Assembly: GCA_933207985.1 (NCBI GenBank)
Contig: OW240912.1
Coordinates: 250,845,522-250,909,521, forward strand
Reading direction: 5' to 3'
Length of the DNA stretch: 64,000 nucleotides
Source of the DNA: Pelobates cultripes
Lineage: Eukaryota; Chordata; Amphibia; Anura; Pelobatidae
The notes under the pieces were generated by a model. The model did no database searches, had not been told where the DNA came from, and was given only the letters and a program-made list of their open reading frames with translations. Both the position numbers and the translations under genes were made by a program. Each line of letters opens with the position of its first letter. The first letter of the stretch is position 1. Positions 36,891 through 48,025 of the stretch are shown one piece after another.

Positions 36891-37360
36891 TCATATTATT
36901 AGGGATAAAGCCAGAGGAAACCAAATTAAGCTCATAATGCATTGTTTTGGTTTCGGGGATCCCTGGATGATAATGGCATTTAATACAGGAAGTCTGTGAA
37001 AGTATTCCACCCTCACATCTTTCCGAGCAGTAGCTCGCCAGTGAGCAGTGAGTTCTTTTTCAGTAAACAAGGGATGGACTTCAGCGTGCTTGCATTCCAC
37101 AACCAGATGTGGAGCAAAAAACAAATCTCCTTCAGCAACATCAAATCCACGCACAGCTGTTCTCAATATATTGGTTTACAATCCGCCTTCCGAAGGCTGG
37201 CAGCAGGGCACCATTTGTAGAGATATTTGGGGTAGGTGAATCAGCACAACAGATTGATACTCCTGTCCAGCTCACAAATGTGGCAGAGGAAAGATTATTT
37301 GTGAATTGGTATTTTAAAACTTCAGAGTGGGAGACAGTATGGTGAATAGTAGATTTTATT
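36891..37360 (-). pseudogene. possible decayed coding sequence, unidentified
   Basis: On the minus strand a frame open from about 37,345 to 37,150 reads, in part, NLSSATFVSWTGVSICCADS and GALLPAFGRRIVNQYIENSC. A shifted frame then takes over (37,166-36,891) with RGFDVAEGDLFFAPHLVVEC and HWRATARKDVRVEYFHRLP. Two abutting frames with balanced composition look like a protein broken by one frameshift. I do not recognise the family. The plus strand is also open here, so chance cannot be excluded. Confidence 0.3.
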
Positions 37361-37472
37361 ATGACCTGTCATTGTGAATAAATAGTTTTTCAGTTCTCTA
37401 CAGCCCATCATAATTAATTAATTACCTGCTATATTGCAGAAGAAATATGGCACAAGAAGTATGATTCATCTG

Positions 37473-38008
37473 CACAATTGCGGTGTTAATTTTGTCGACT
37501 AACAATTTTAGTTATATTTTAGTCGACTAAAATGTTTGAGATTTAGTTGAATAAAACCAGACTAAAACAAAAAAAAAATCAGATGACTAAATTACGACTA
37601 AAACTAAAAGGGCTTTTTAGTCAAAAGACTATGGCTAAAACTAAATTGAAACTTGCCACCAAAATTTACACTGGTGAGTGCGGGAGCCACAGAGGGGCTG
37701 GGGAAGGGGCAATAGAGACAAACCAGGGCTCAGGAGAGAGATACCCAGATGGGCTGGGGAACACAAAGGGATTGGGGAGGGGGCAAAAGAGACCGATAGA
37801 GGCTTTAACTAAACCCATTAGATTTTAGTCGACACAACTAAAATCCTAAGGATTTTGTTAAATCCTCTATTTAATTGACTAAAACTAGACTAAAACTAAA
37901 ATAATTCAGATAACTAAGATACAACTAAAACTAAAGTGGCTTTTTAGTCAAAATACTATAACTAAAGCTAAATTGAAATTTGCTGCCAAAATTAACAGTG
38001 CACAATTG
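37473..38008. mobile_element. hAT-type non-autonomous element with 8-bp duplication
   Basis: The element 37,481-38,000 (520 bp) has ends CGGTGTTAATTTTG and CAAAATTAACAGTG, flanked by CACAATTG at 37,473-37,480 and 38,001-38,008. The interior has two related halves rich in GACTAAAACTAAAA and TTTTAGTCGAC, plus an unrelated central GC-richer block (37,670-37,800). The 93-residue open frame in it lacks a known domain. Confidence 0.85.
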
Positions 38009-39946
38009 TGGATCACAATCGTTTAAAGTGATGCTATCACGTGTATGGTCTGCATATTTTGTACTGCTTATTATCTTGGCCTGCAGCAACCAGGGGAAAA
38101 GCCAAAGGGAGATATACTTTCTGAAGCCCTCCAACTTTAGCATTACCATCTTCTTCCCAGGGTCTGTCAGTGCTTTATCCGCCAGGAGCCTTCGTTACTA
38201 TTGTACTCTCCCTCATGCTCAACATTGCAGAACTGAAGTCTACGAAAGATCATGCAAGATTGCAAAATCCTCCATAGAATTTCTCACATGATAAGACGCT
38301 TTTTCCCACAGAGAACTGCTGGGAAAAGACAAACAATAATCACTAAGTTCCACATTTTGTCAAATAGAGTCAGCCTTGGGATCTGTCAGTAAGGCAAAAA
38401 TAGTCCCTCTTTTGTCTTATGTATCCTTTCATTGTGTTGGAATTTCAGTGTAAAGTTTGTGAGTGCTTTATAAAATTTTCATCTTGAGGAAATTCAAAAG
38501 TTGCAATGCCACTTTAATGTTCGTTTAAAACAGATTATCTTAAACCGATTTAAAAAATATGATGGGACACCTAAATGTAATAAAGATATTTTTCCAGTTT
38601 TTGCTGTTTAGCCCCAAAGTTTCTAACAGGCCTGTAAAATTAATAATTAAACTTAATTAATTCATATTTGTATTAGAATACTGGTGTACAGATCTTGTAA
38701 ATCATTAGTGTTTAATATTTTTATGCCTTTTCATGCCTAGCGTTATTATATTGAAAACATACCGTAGAAGAAATATTGTTTCATAGATAAGATCTGAGAT
38801 CTTGCAGGAGTTTATATTTTACAATCCATCTCGATATATGTGTTAAATAATATGAACTGAATTTGGCCTTGTTTTTGATATCCACGAGAATTTTGCTTGT
38901 GAGATTAAACAGAATAAAAAATGATTTGGAATCAGCCAAATTAGCAAGAAACAGATTCTAATGTGTACGAATTGCAATATTTTTCACTTCAAGGGTTAAC
39001 AGCACATATGCTTCCTCAAACACTTCCATAACATCTGGATTACAAATTGTTATTTTTCCTGACATATCCTTTCTTTATATTTCTCTAAAGAAACCCCACT
39101 CAGAAATAGCTATATGATGAACGCATGGATTGGCACACTACGAGTGAATATATGTGCATGTTATTTCAACTGGCAGATCATGTTTGTAAATCTTGTATTT
39201 CACGGTAAGACTGATATTTTGTAATCAGTGTCCCTAATTTCAGTGGAGTATGGGGAAATGCATGCCATGGCCTGAGATTGGTGCTGGTCATACTCAGGTA
39301 GAGTCATACAATTAAAGAAATAATGAATAATAATGGTAGCTGCAAGTATCTGTGCCTGTGGAATGTGACTCCATGCCTTCCAACACTGGGAGGTATGAAT
39401 TTTAAATGGGAGTGTGTGTGGGTCCAAGGAGGAAGGCTTAACATGATATGATGAGGGGTGTGGGTAGCCAGTAGAGGAGTGATCCAGACCCAAAATGTTC
39501 AGACCAGATTGAAAAAGTAGGAAGATCAATCTGGCACACAAGCATGCAAGACTAACACTTACAAAAAACAAATCATCCACTGCTTCCACATTACAGGATA
39601 CAGTAATGGTTAAATATCATATAAACAACAAGCAGAAAACAGAGGGATGAAAAGGGGTGAAAATAGGAGTAATCCCCCAAAAGCTAAATCTTGACAAAAA
39701 TACCAAAATGTTGCACTCCATCAAGAGAAAAAAAATTAAGAAACGTGCTATAACGACAGTTCTTCTTTTGACTAAATATCCATATTAATGTTCAAACTTC
39801 CAAATGACGGCAGATTAACAGCAAAAAGATAAAAGGGCTAAAATTCTAACTGTGCATGTGAAGGAGAGAGAGAGAGGCAAACCACATGTCAAGTTAAACT
39901 GGACGCATTTTGCATCTTCAAGAAAAACTTTCTCAACAGTTAATAG
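38009..39946. other. non-coding stretch
   Basis: AT-rich. No gene, RNA or clear element recognised. The 129-residue minus frame at 39,200-39,589 has no recognisable domain. Confidence 0.45.
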
Positions 39947-40359
39947 CTACTGTGCTTCCCCAAAAATAAAACATCCCCCAAAATAAGCCCTAGTTTATTT
40001 TCGGGGGATGCTCCTAATATAAGCTCTAACCCAAAAATAAGCTCTAGTCGTTTGCTAATCTAAATTCGGGGAATTTTCCTCGGACATAGATTCACAGTAT
40101 TCCATTCGTGAGATAACAAATCAATGTTCGGGGAAGTCTCCCGAACATAGATCCGCGGTATTCTATTAGCTAGTAAGCTAATCTATGTTCGGGAAAGTTT
40201 CCCACGAATATAGATTTGCAGGATTCTACTCCCTAATGAACTGGTCTATGTTTGGGGGAATTCTTAGAAATAAGACATCCCCTGAATATAAGCCCTAGTG
40301 CGTTTTTCAGTGTAAAAATTAATTTAAAACCTTGTCTTATTTTCGGGGAAAGATGGTAG
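39947..40359. mobile_element. inverted-repeat element, CCCCAAAAATAA family
   Basis: Ends TACTGTGCTTCCCCAAAAAT and TATTTTCGGGGAAAGATGGT are inverted repeats of each other. The interior has about three tandem copies of a roughly 60-bp unit built on ATCTATGTTCGGG and TTCCC.GAACATAGAT. It shares that interior module with 26,694-26,998 although the ends differ. Confidence 0.75.
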
Positions 40360-41605
40360 TCTCTCTCTTTAAACACCCTACATACAGTTTGCACTTCTAT
40401 CTTTTTGCTGCTGATTTGTCATCATGTTGATGTTTGAACAGTAATATGGATGTTTAATAGATAGAAGAACTGTTTGTTATAACTCCCTTCTTTATTTTTT
40501 CTCATGCTGGTGGGCAGAAATGTGGTATTTTTGTCGAGATAACACTCGGAAGTCTGGTCAGTCCCTGCACTTATTAAGCACTTGCGCTCATATTACACTT
40601 ACTGGGGACTTGGTGTCAGGTGTCTACAAATGCAGGATGCCAAAGAACAAAGCCAGGATAGTAGGACAGAAGCCCAAAATCAGGAAGTATTGACTCCAAA
40701 TATTCTATGTGTCTCTCTGCTGGGAGCGATCTACCTGCTACAGCACATACAACAATACTGGAATTTTTGGAACGTATGCATTATGCATATACTTTGTTAT
40801 AATTGGGGGGCATTCTTGTATATTGTATAATTTAAGAATTAACTATTAAAGGCATGTTTATTTAATTTTATGTGTGTATTTTTTTACACAGCAAGGTTAG
40901 TAGATAATTGTTAAGATTCTTAACATTGAATCACATCCATTGCCTTCACCCATATAGAATTATGAGAATGTTCCTTAGAAATATCCCTCAACAAGGTATT
41001 TTTCCATTTCTAATTTAGTTTTTGACAACTGTATATCATTAAACTGCTGTCATATAACCTTATAAAATAAGACTATTACTATATAGTCACTTTTTATACC
41101 CCAATATTTATGCAAAGGATTTAAGATGAATTAATACATGGAAGATTAGGGGAGGTAGCCCACCTTTAAAATAGTTGGAGGTAACTCATTATGGGACAAG
41201 GACAATTCTTCTATCTGGTCCAGAGTTGTTGACCTAGCTGCGAAAACTCAAAGGCTGGCGATGAAAAGAACAAAGTTCCCTGGAACGCTTATGAGCTTAA
41301 TCTACAGTGTAGCTGAAGTATTACAACAGAACTGAGTGAGATTTGTGACATGTGAAGCACAAATCTAACTTCTTTCATATGTTTGACTACAGTGCGTAGG
41401 TGGCACCAAGTCACCAAACCATGGAATACTGGACAGGTCACACCAATAGTCATTATTTACCAATTTAACAGCAGGATTAAGGAAACTGGATTTAAATTAA
41501 ATAGATTGTTTACTAAAGTCTTTTGTAATGCATCATTAAGAAATGAAAAGCTACTGCTTTACAAAGATATCGATGCCTAGAGGATTGAAGAAACTTCACA
41601 AAACA
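40360..41605. other. non-coding stretch downstream of amelogenin
   Basis: Nothing recognised. An open frame of 82 residues at 40,582-40,830 shows no family resemblance. Confidence 0.45.
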
Positions 41606-41865
41606 TCACACAGTTTTAGATTAAAGCAGTTTATTCTCACAGCTCTGAGTCACCAATTATGTTCCATATGTCAGCTATGAAAACTTTACAAATTTGGAGC
41701 ATATTCAATTATTTATGTGACATGATTTGTTTCTTCTCTCTTTTACAATGCGGTTACAATAAAAGTCTAAATTTAGCATTTCGTGTTGAATCCCATGCAG
41801 TGATGATTGTCAAATCGTTTGTTTTTTGCATTGGACAATTTTTTGATTTTCAAAAATGTTTAATC
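41606..41865 (-). CDS. AMEL: amelogenin exon 7: one codon, stop and 3' UTR
   Basis: A good acceptor (TTTTGTCTCCTTTAG) is followed by GAT TAA, giving the terminal Asp and stop at 41,862-41,860; mammalian amelogenin also ends in Asp from a tiny last coding exon. The 3' UTR runs to the AATAAA at 41,635-41,630. Only the first 3 bases plus stop are coding. Intron 6 is 588 bp. Confidence 0.75.
41630..41635 (-). terminator. amelogenin poly(A) signal
   Basis: AATAAA on the minus strand, about 225 bases after the amelogenin stop codon, the first such hexamer downstream. Cleavage is expected some 15-25 bases further on, near 41,610. Confidence 0.65.
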
Positions 41866-44800
41866 CTAAAGGAGACAAAATAAAATATATATGAAAAATT
41901 ATCTTAGAGTTACAGTTCAAATTAAAAGTGTATAATTACCAGAAATACTAGAATATAACATGCAACAATGTTGATGATCTGAACTCAATTTAAACATGTG
42001 TTAATAAAACATAATGAAAATAAAGTATCTGTATTTTTTAAACATTATATTTTTGCTCTTGCGCAGTTTCAGTAAACTTTATTAATTCTGTTGAAATAAA
42101 GCCCTTATTTTTCATCTTCTGCGAAAAATACATCTAATATAAACAAGGCATTGTTACATTCTTGTGAATGTCATTCTGTATTTTTCCATGTCGATGCTTT
42201 TTCAGTCTTATTGGTGGTATAGTATTGGAGTAGTTATTTGGTGACTTATATGTCTTCCATAAGTTTGAAAAATTCCATGACCATATTAGTCAGGTCACAT
42301 TATGTCATGCTCTGTGATTAATACATTAAACAAGTAATGTATTGTCATAGGTCTTAATATTTACATACCAATCATTAGATTATGATTTCAGAGTTTGATA
42401 AAGTGAATATATCTTTAAACAATGCATACTGCTTATAATGAAGTGATTCTTACCAGTTCCTCCTGCTTGGTTTTTCCTGCTGGCTGCCATGGATCATGGG
42501 GTCTTTCTTCAACAAGAGGGGGCTGTGGTTGGATTGGGTACAAGGGCTGCCCTGGTAGGTTTTGTTGGTCAGATTTGGGGAGTTCTAGTGGTTGGTTGCT
42601 TGTTGGAAAACTCCAGACAGGGTAGGTTGGATTTTGCTGGTGTGTTTGCTGGGGTGGTGGAGGCACCACTGAATGATGAGGAGGCACGGGGATCATTGGC
42701 TGCTGAGGCAGCAGTAGAGGATGATGGAATGGCAATTTTGGAATTACATGCTGATGCGGTAGTTGTTGCTGGGGTAGCAGTGGTGGTGACATTGGTACCA
42801 TGGTATTCTGCAGCCATCCAGACATAGGCTCATAACCATAAGAAGGATACTAAAAGAAAACAGAACTCCTTTAATTTACAATTTAACCTTTTTAGATTCC
42901 AGTCTTATAGCAATGTAAATCAAAATGTCTTTGGTTGTATGCATAATGATTTAAGGTCTTCTATCAACTCATTCACTATTTGGCCTCGACTTAATAAGCT
43001 TTCCAAATTATTCTATACTGTTGGAAAAACTGTCCCAATGATTTGTCTGCAAAAGTCACTGTTTCAGTTTTTTTCATTTTTGTAGATAAATCATTTGGAA
43101 AATTTGTCTAACAATATGGTATCATTTGGAAAGCCTATAAAATGAAAGCCATTAGAAGAGAAATGCACACATTTCTCACTTTAGTCTCAATTTAATATTT
43201 TTGAATAAGCTTTTCAAAGAATGTAATATTTTTGGATATAATTTTAAAATCTCAAAACTTACTAAAAACAAAATATCAACAAATACCAAAATATGATGAT
43301 ATTAATTGTCAATTAAATATGTTTCTTCATGTCTCCAAGCAAATGATAACAGTACATGTTATCAGTGTTAATGTACATTGCACTCATGTTACAATTGCTG
43401 TATATAGTAATCAATTTCAGTCTTAGAAAAACGTATAAAGTAATTGTGGCTTTATTTCTTACCTGATGTTTCATCATGGTCTGGTACCACTTTAAAGGTG
43501 ATAATATCTTAAAGAAAAAAGAATGTTTAATCACCTCAGGTATGAGCGGTTAGATATGCGCTCACAAAATGCAGAAAATAAAGATAATTGGCAGACAGAT
43601 ATAGAATGTTCTAGATATATATCTATGAATAAATAAACAAAGAATGTTTCCTACCTCATAGCTGAAGTTGACGTATCCTGGGTGCTGAGGATTAGGGGGA
43701 AGCTGCAGGTAAAGATGTTCAAACATTTTAAATTATTTACAGAGTAGATACATATTTGAATGGCGGCTTGCGTTAAAATAATATATAAAGTGAATGGAGC
43801 AAAAGAATATTTATAAACTGTTTTTATCACAACATACTCTATAAATAGGCCTTTTGCTTTTGTTCTTGGGAATCGTGTGCTCATACACTCATAAATAATA
43901 AAGACAACTATTCTCCAGCCATCTGGAACTCTTGAGACATAAAATATTGTTCTCCAGGAGAGGGATTACCTTGGTGTTGACCACTTTTCTAAATAATTAT
44001 CCCTTCAGCATCAGTGACAAGTCAGGACTGTCACAATAAACAGGAATTTGCCTTAGGTCCTACGTGTGTTAATCTAAACTGTGTGCTTTGTTTTGTACCC
44101 TCTAAGCAGTATGGAAGTGTTGGGAAGGGATCTGAATCTCTGCCTAAAGGCCCTATTGTTTTCTTTCATCCTATAGCTAACTTGGCAAGATGAGTGTATA
44201 ATGCATATATGGGTTTCTTATGTCAACCTTTCAATGTTCACATATTAAACAAGTTCCTGTCAATCATAGATGGTAACTGACAATGTGAGTTATAATCTAG
44301 CAGGTAAAAAGTCATATTGCCTGCTGAAAAAAATTCCATCTTTGATAATCTGTGAGTAATTTTTTTGTTGAGCAAATATATTCTTAGCAAGGTTTTTAAC
44401 GGTGTATTTGTAGAGTGACCTTTGAAAATATATATTTAGTTTTGGTCCTGTGGGTTCTGAGCAGATCCATATGATGAGTAAGTTAGAGGGAGAGAGCCCT
44501 TGTCAGCTGAAATGGAAAATATGGGAAGTCTTTCAGCTTCTATACAGCTTTATGGTATTCGTGCTTCAGCTGGTCTTTGGCTTTCGTCCATTCCATTAAC
44601 TCCCTCGTCATCCACATCAATATTTATGTCACAACTCTTAACACCTGGTTATTGTAATTAAAACTGCACATGGGCATTAACATGAATGACATTTAGAGCT
44701 CTGGCTTTTGTAGATTTCCAAAACTAAGCCTATAGGCCCAATGAGCCACAGGAGAGTCATAGTCCTAAGATTGACAAATCAGATTTTCAGTACTGTGTTT

Positions 44801-45901
44801 TGCAAAACAATGGTGGGTTACACTTTTAATAAGGAAGATGCTTAATTGAAATCAGCTCTCCAAGCACTATAATCCCTACAGTGTGCTCTAGTGGGTATAG
44901 TACAAGGATTATCCTGATGTCCACCTATTTGCTAACAATTTGACTTTTGATCTGGGGTATGACAGACACCGGTTACTGCCTCTGTGGAGAGCCTGAAGCT
45001 CTTGTAGGTAGTTTCCATTGGCGCTTCTGATCTTAACCCTGCCATTCAGCACCAGCTCGTTGGCCAAAAGCATCAGCCAATTGATTTGATTTCTTACATT
45101 GGTGCTGTAATGATTATGGTGCTTGGAGTGTTCCTTTAATATCTCAGTTTTGGTGCATTTAGAGGGTTAAGTAATGTGACAAATGATTTGCAACAGTGGA
45201 TACAAAATCTACATATGCTATTAATTAGTGGTTAACACCCGCAGTGGTTCAGGATTTAAGGAGTCACCAATTCATTTCTAATGATCTGTTAAAATATTCT
45301 GGACTGTTGTGGTGCATGAGGACTGGTTTGGGAATCACTGCTATAAATTAAAGTTCTAGTTTCCTTTGATGGATAGAGATTGGTTGTAGTGTTTCCATAG
45401 AGACTCATGAGTCTGGGCCATGAATTGAAGCTGTGTCAAATGTGACTTGTAATTGCGGTTCCCCTCTGAAATACATCCGTAAAATATATGTACTATTCAC
45501 TAAATAGTGTGTTTTGGTGGTGTGACAAGTGACTTACCAAAGTTACTAGTGTTAGTACTGGTTTACAACTTTTTTTTTTTTAATAAGGTTGGCTTTTTGC
45601 CCACTCTGCACAACTGAACGCATCATGTTTAAGAATCCATCTTATCTAAGATGATGAGGCTCAAAACACACCACTGCAACTTGGTGCTCAGGAGACATTT
45701 TTGAGAAAAGTAGACATGTAACCAAAATGTGATGCCAGAGTTCAGATGCTTATACTAATGACTTAAAAATACATCTTTTCTCAAAAATCAAAGAACAACC
45801 TCTTGCAAAAAAAAGGCATTGACAATATAGGAAAATATGTGACTTACAGGTAAAGAAAAGGCAGCTCCAAGGAGCGAAGTGAACACGATCCAACCCTTCA
45901 T
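41860..45901 (-). CDS. AMEL: amelogenin, complete coding region in five coding exons
   Basis: Major secreted protein of the enamel matrix; it self-assembles and controls crystal growth before being cleaved. Join (minus): 45,901-45,848, 43,702-43,655, 43,507-43,463, 42,849-42,454, 41,865-41,860; 182 codons plus stop. Residues 1-16 (MKGWIVFTSLLGAAFS) are the signal peptide. The mature N-terminus has the tyrosine-rich region: HPGYVNFSYE with the S-x-E phosphorylation site at mature Ser16, LSPLKWYQ, and YPSYGYEPMSGW ending at mature Trp45, the position where mammalian enamel proteases cut. The Pro/Gln/His-rich core includes QQPMIPVPPHHSVV. The C-terminus is charged, PWQPAGKTKQEELD. Mammalian precursors are about 190 residues, so length fits. 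All splice sites are GT/AG, exon phases are 0, and no stop or frameshift is seen. By synteny in other tetrapods it should lie inside an ARHGAP6 intron. Confidence 0.95.
42454..42849 (-). CDS. AMEL: amelogenin exon 6 (main Pro/Gln-rich exon)
   Basis: 396 bp, 132 codons, starting YPSYGYEPMSGWLQ after a TTCTTTTAG acceptor and ending GKTKQEEL before GTAAGAA. Pro, Gln and His dominate. The long tripeptide expansions seen in some mammals and reptiles are absent. It contains YPVWSFPTSN, giving an aromatic cluster in the middle of the hydrophobic core. The antisense 112-residue open frame over this exon is a shadow. Confidence 0.93.
42984..43225. mobile_element. TTAATATTGTTGG-family copy plus fragment in amelogenin intron 5
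   Basis: 42,984-43,160 has CGACTTAATAAGCTTTCC, GTAGATAAATCATTTGG and ATCATTTGGAAAGCC, matching the 7,462 family. 43,182-43,225 repeats its end (TCAATTTAATATTTTTGAAT). It occupies over a third of this 613-bp intron. Confidence 0.6.
43463..43507 (-). CDS. AMEL: amelogenin exon 5
   Basis: 45 bp, 15 codons, ILSPLKWYQTMMKHQ, between AAG acceptor and GTAAG donor; LxPLKWYQ is the diagnostic core. The upstream intron is only 147 bp and I see no exon 4, which is usually skipped in mammals. Confidence 0.93.
43655..43702 (-). CDS. AMEL: amelogenin exon 3
   Basis: 48 bp, 16 codons, LPPNPQHPGYVNFSYE, between a CTGCAG acceptor and a GTAGG donor. It carries the S-Y-E phosphorylation motif. The exon is the same length as in mammals. 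Confidence 0.93.
44842..45139. mobile_element. TTAA-type element in amelogenin intron 2
   Basis: The right end TTATGGTGCTTGGAGTGTTCC is followed by TTAA. The left end TTAATTGAAATCAGCTCTCC then AAGCACTATAATC is decayed. It is a subfamily distinct from the AGGGACACTATAG group; an isolated right end of this subfamily is at 63,000-63,026. Confidence 0.6.
45242..45339. mobile_element. short hAT-like element in amelogenin intron 2
   Basis: About 98 bp with ends CAGTGGTTC and, at the other side, GGTTTGGGAATCACTG, typical of hAT-type CAGTG termini. No target duplication is visible, so it is old. Confidence 0.4.
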
Positions 45902-45925
45902 TGTTCTTTGGATCGATCCTTAAAC
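45848..45925 (-). CDS. AMEL: amelogenin exon 2 (start codon and signal peptide)
   Basis: The acceptor TTTCTTTATAG precedes 45,925; 24 untranslated bases come first, then ATG at 45,901. It encodes MKGWIVFTSLLGAAFSLP, where mammals have M-x-x-W-I-L-F and LLGAAFA. The donor after 45,848 is GTAAGT. The 18-codon length equals that of the mammalian exon 2 coding part. Confidence 0.93.
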
Positions 45926-46567
45926 CTATAAAGAAAGAGCACGCAAGCAACTTAAGTTTTGTAAGGAAATCAGGGGACATTTTTAACAACAAAAACATGC
46001 TGGCCATTTCTACATTATTACCATTTATGTAGCTCCAACATATTCCACAGAGAACTATAAAACTATATAAAAAAAACCACTGAACTAATTGACACTTGCA
46101 AGATATACCCAGTACTTAGAGGTTATCACACTTTCCCCTTATTGTAGTTTTTCTGGGTGAGGTCCTCACATCATTGTTATATGATATATAAAAAAAACAT
46201 AGATATGTGTGAAAATTCTGTGAAAAGATGCACAATCACATACTCACAGAATCACAAAAGAATTGCCTGGCACCGTTCTGGTACAAAGCACAGAAGGGGA
46301 TAGAGAGAAAAGACCCTAGGGTGCTAACAATGAAAACAATGTTTGCCAAACACCTTTAAAATATCATTTGAATTCTGAATATGGATACGTTAAATGGATT
46401 CGCTATAATAAGAAAGTCAACATAACGACAATAAAGATTGTGAAATAAAAAGTACCTAAAATACCTAAATATAATTTTCATGGTTTCTCTACACCTATCT
46501 CAGTAATCATTATTACTGGTCTGTTCAAATGGATGCTGATACATTTGAAGATTTTCTTTTTAGTGAT

Positions 46568-46996
46568 GCAAAAGGACACTACATTGATTTTTTTTTTTTT
46601 TTTATTGTTATTTATTTAACACAGCTGGCAACAGTTGAAGGCCTGCTGACTTGCAGCATTGGTAAGCTATCCTCTTTCTCGTTGAGAAACCTCTGTCTGG
46701 AGATGTGAGCACATGTGTGCGTACCATCACAGCTTTCCAATGCTTCTCAATAAACTCTACTATAGCTCATTGAGAATAGCGGGCTTGCCAGACTTGTGGA
46801 GCTAACAGAAGTGGACAAAAGCCTCCCTCGCTATCTAAGTGACAGCCTTGGAGTTGTTTCTGCCCCCCCCCCCAGTTATAAAAGTGTTGATTTCTATTGA
46901 AATCAGCACTTTATAAACTGTCAAAATTACAGTCTCCAGACATCTAAAGCAATTCAACAAGCTTGAGTTCTTTATGTGTCTGGAGTGTCCCTTTAA
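46568..46996. mobile_element. TTAA-type element in amelogenin intron 1
   Basis: The right end GTGTCTGGAGTGTCCCT is followed by TTAA. The left end AAAAGGACACTACATTG adjoins a T-run. The TCTCCAGACAT/ATGTGTCTGGAG portion forms the terminal hairpin. Confidence 0.6.
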
Positions 46997-47597
46997 TTTA
47001 CTATGGGCAACAGTGAAAAAAATTGCATAAATTATATTAATGATTGATAGTAGGAGAACTACCTAATCATACACAAATAACCGTATGGTTTTCAAGACTA
47101 GAATTACATATATGTCCAGCTTTTTTGGAGAAACCGTCAGTGCTGAGACATATCCCATATGTTCTCATATAATTTAAACTAAGCTAAAAAGTTTCAGCAG
47201 ACAATATTTAACTAAAAGATTAATATTTTGATATGTAATGCTCCGGACAAGTATATTATTAGACAATAATATAGTAAGCGCTCAACTGGTTTGGGTTAAT
47301 TTAGTGAGGGCTTTGTAGTCTCCAGCTCTGGGATAGTATACCTGATGATACACTTTCTTTTAGGGTAATACTGTGAGCACTTTGTACTAAGGGTTACGTG
47401 GTTATATGCATGGTTTACATTTTGTATTTTTGCACTTTATCTTTAACATATTTTTAATACTTCATTATATGAATAAAAATTGTGCTTTGCGTTTATTTTC
47501 AAGAATATCAAAGACGTATACAGACATGTAAGTATAACTTCAAATAACCAAAATTTACATAGCAATACGTTCTGGATAAAAAGCACACAGACACACA

Positions 47598-47765
47598 CAG
47601 GGTTATTAACAAAAGTGAGAGATTAAGATGAAGTAAATTCAAATTTAAGGTCAAATTTGGCCAAGTTGGAAAAAAATCTCTAAGTCAGCTATGCTTTCAG
47701 TTTAAGCTGCTCTGGCCCCAAATCTGAAATTCACTTTGAATTCTCACTTTAGAAAATAACCCTGA
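47598..47765. mobile_element. GTTATTCACTAAAGTGA-family element close to amelogenin exon 1
   Basis: CAGGGTTATTAACAAAAGTG at the left and TCACTTTAGAAAATAACCCTG at the right (ends inverted), with AAATTCAAATTTAAGG inside. It lies about 260 bp inside intron 1, downstream of the proposed first exon. Confidence 0.7.
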
Positions 47766-48025
47766 CAAAGTCACCTCTTGCAGGTTGCTGTAACTGATTG
47801 TTGCTACATGGGTCGCCTGATTCAGACTGAAGCGAAGCAGGAGAGCTTCCTATTTAATATAAACCCACATCAATCTTCAAAAATAAATTCCAGTTTACCT
47901 TCATACATGATGTAATTTTTTAAAAAAAACCTTTGATTCTATTAAAAGGTAACTCTTTAAATACACATTTAGCTCTAGTGACTTTTTATTAGTACTGTGA
48001 TAATACAGTAGAATCATTTTCTTAC

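Noticed and set aside
42489..42827. 112-residue plus-strand frame
   Set aside because: Antisense of amelogenin exon 6; its Val/Ala/Gly composition is the complement of Pro/Gln codons.
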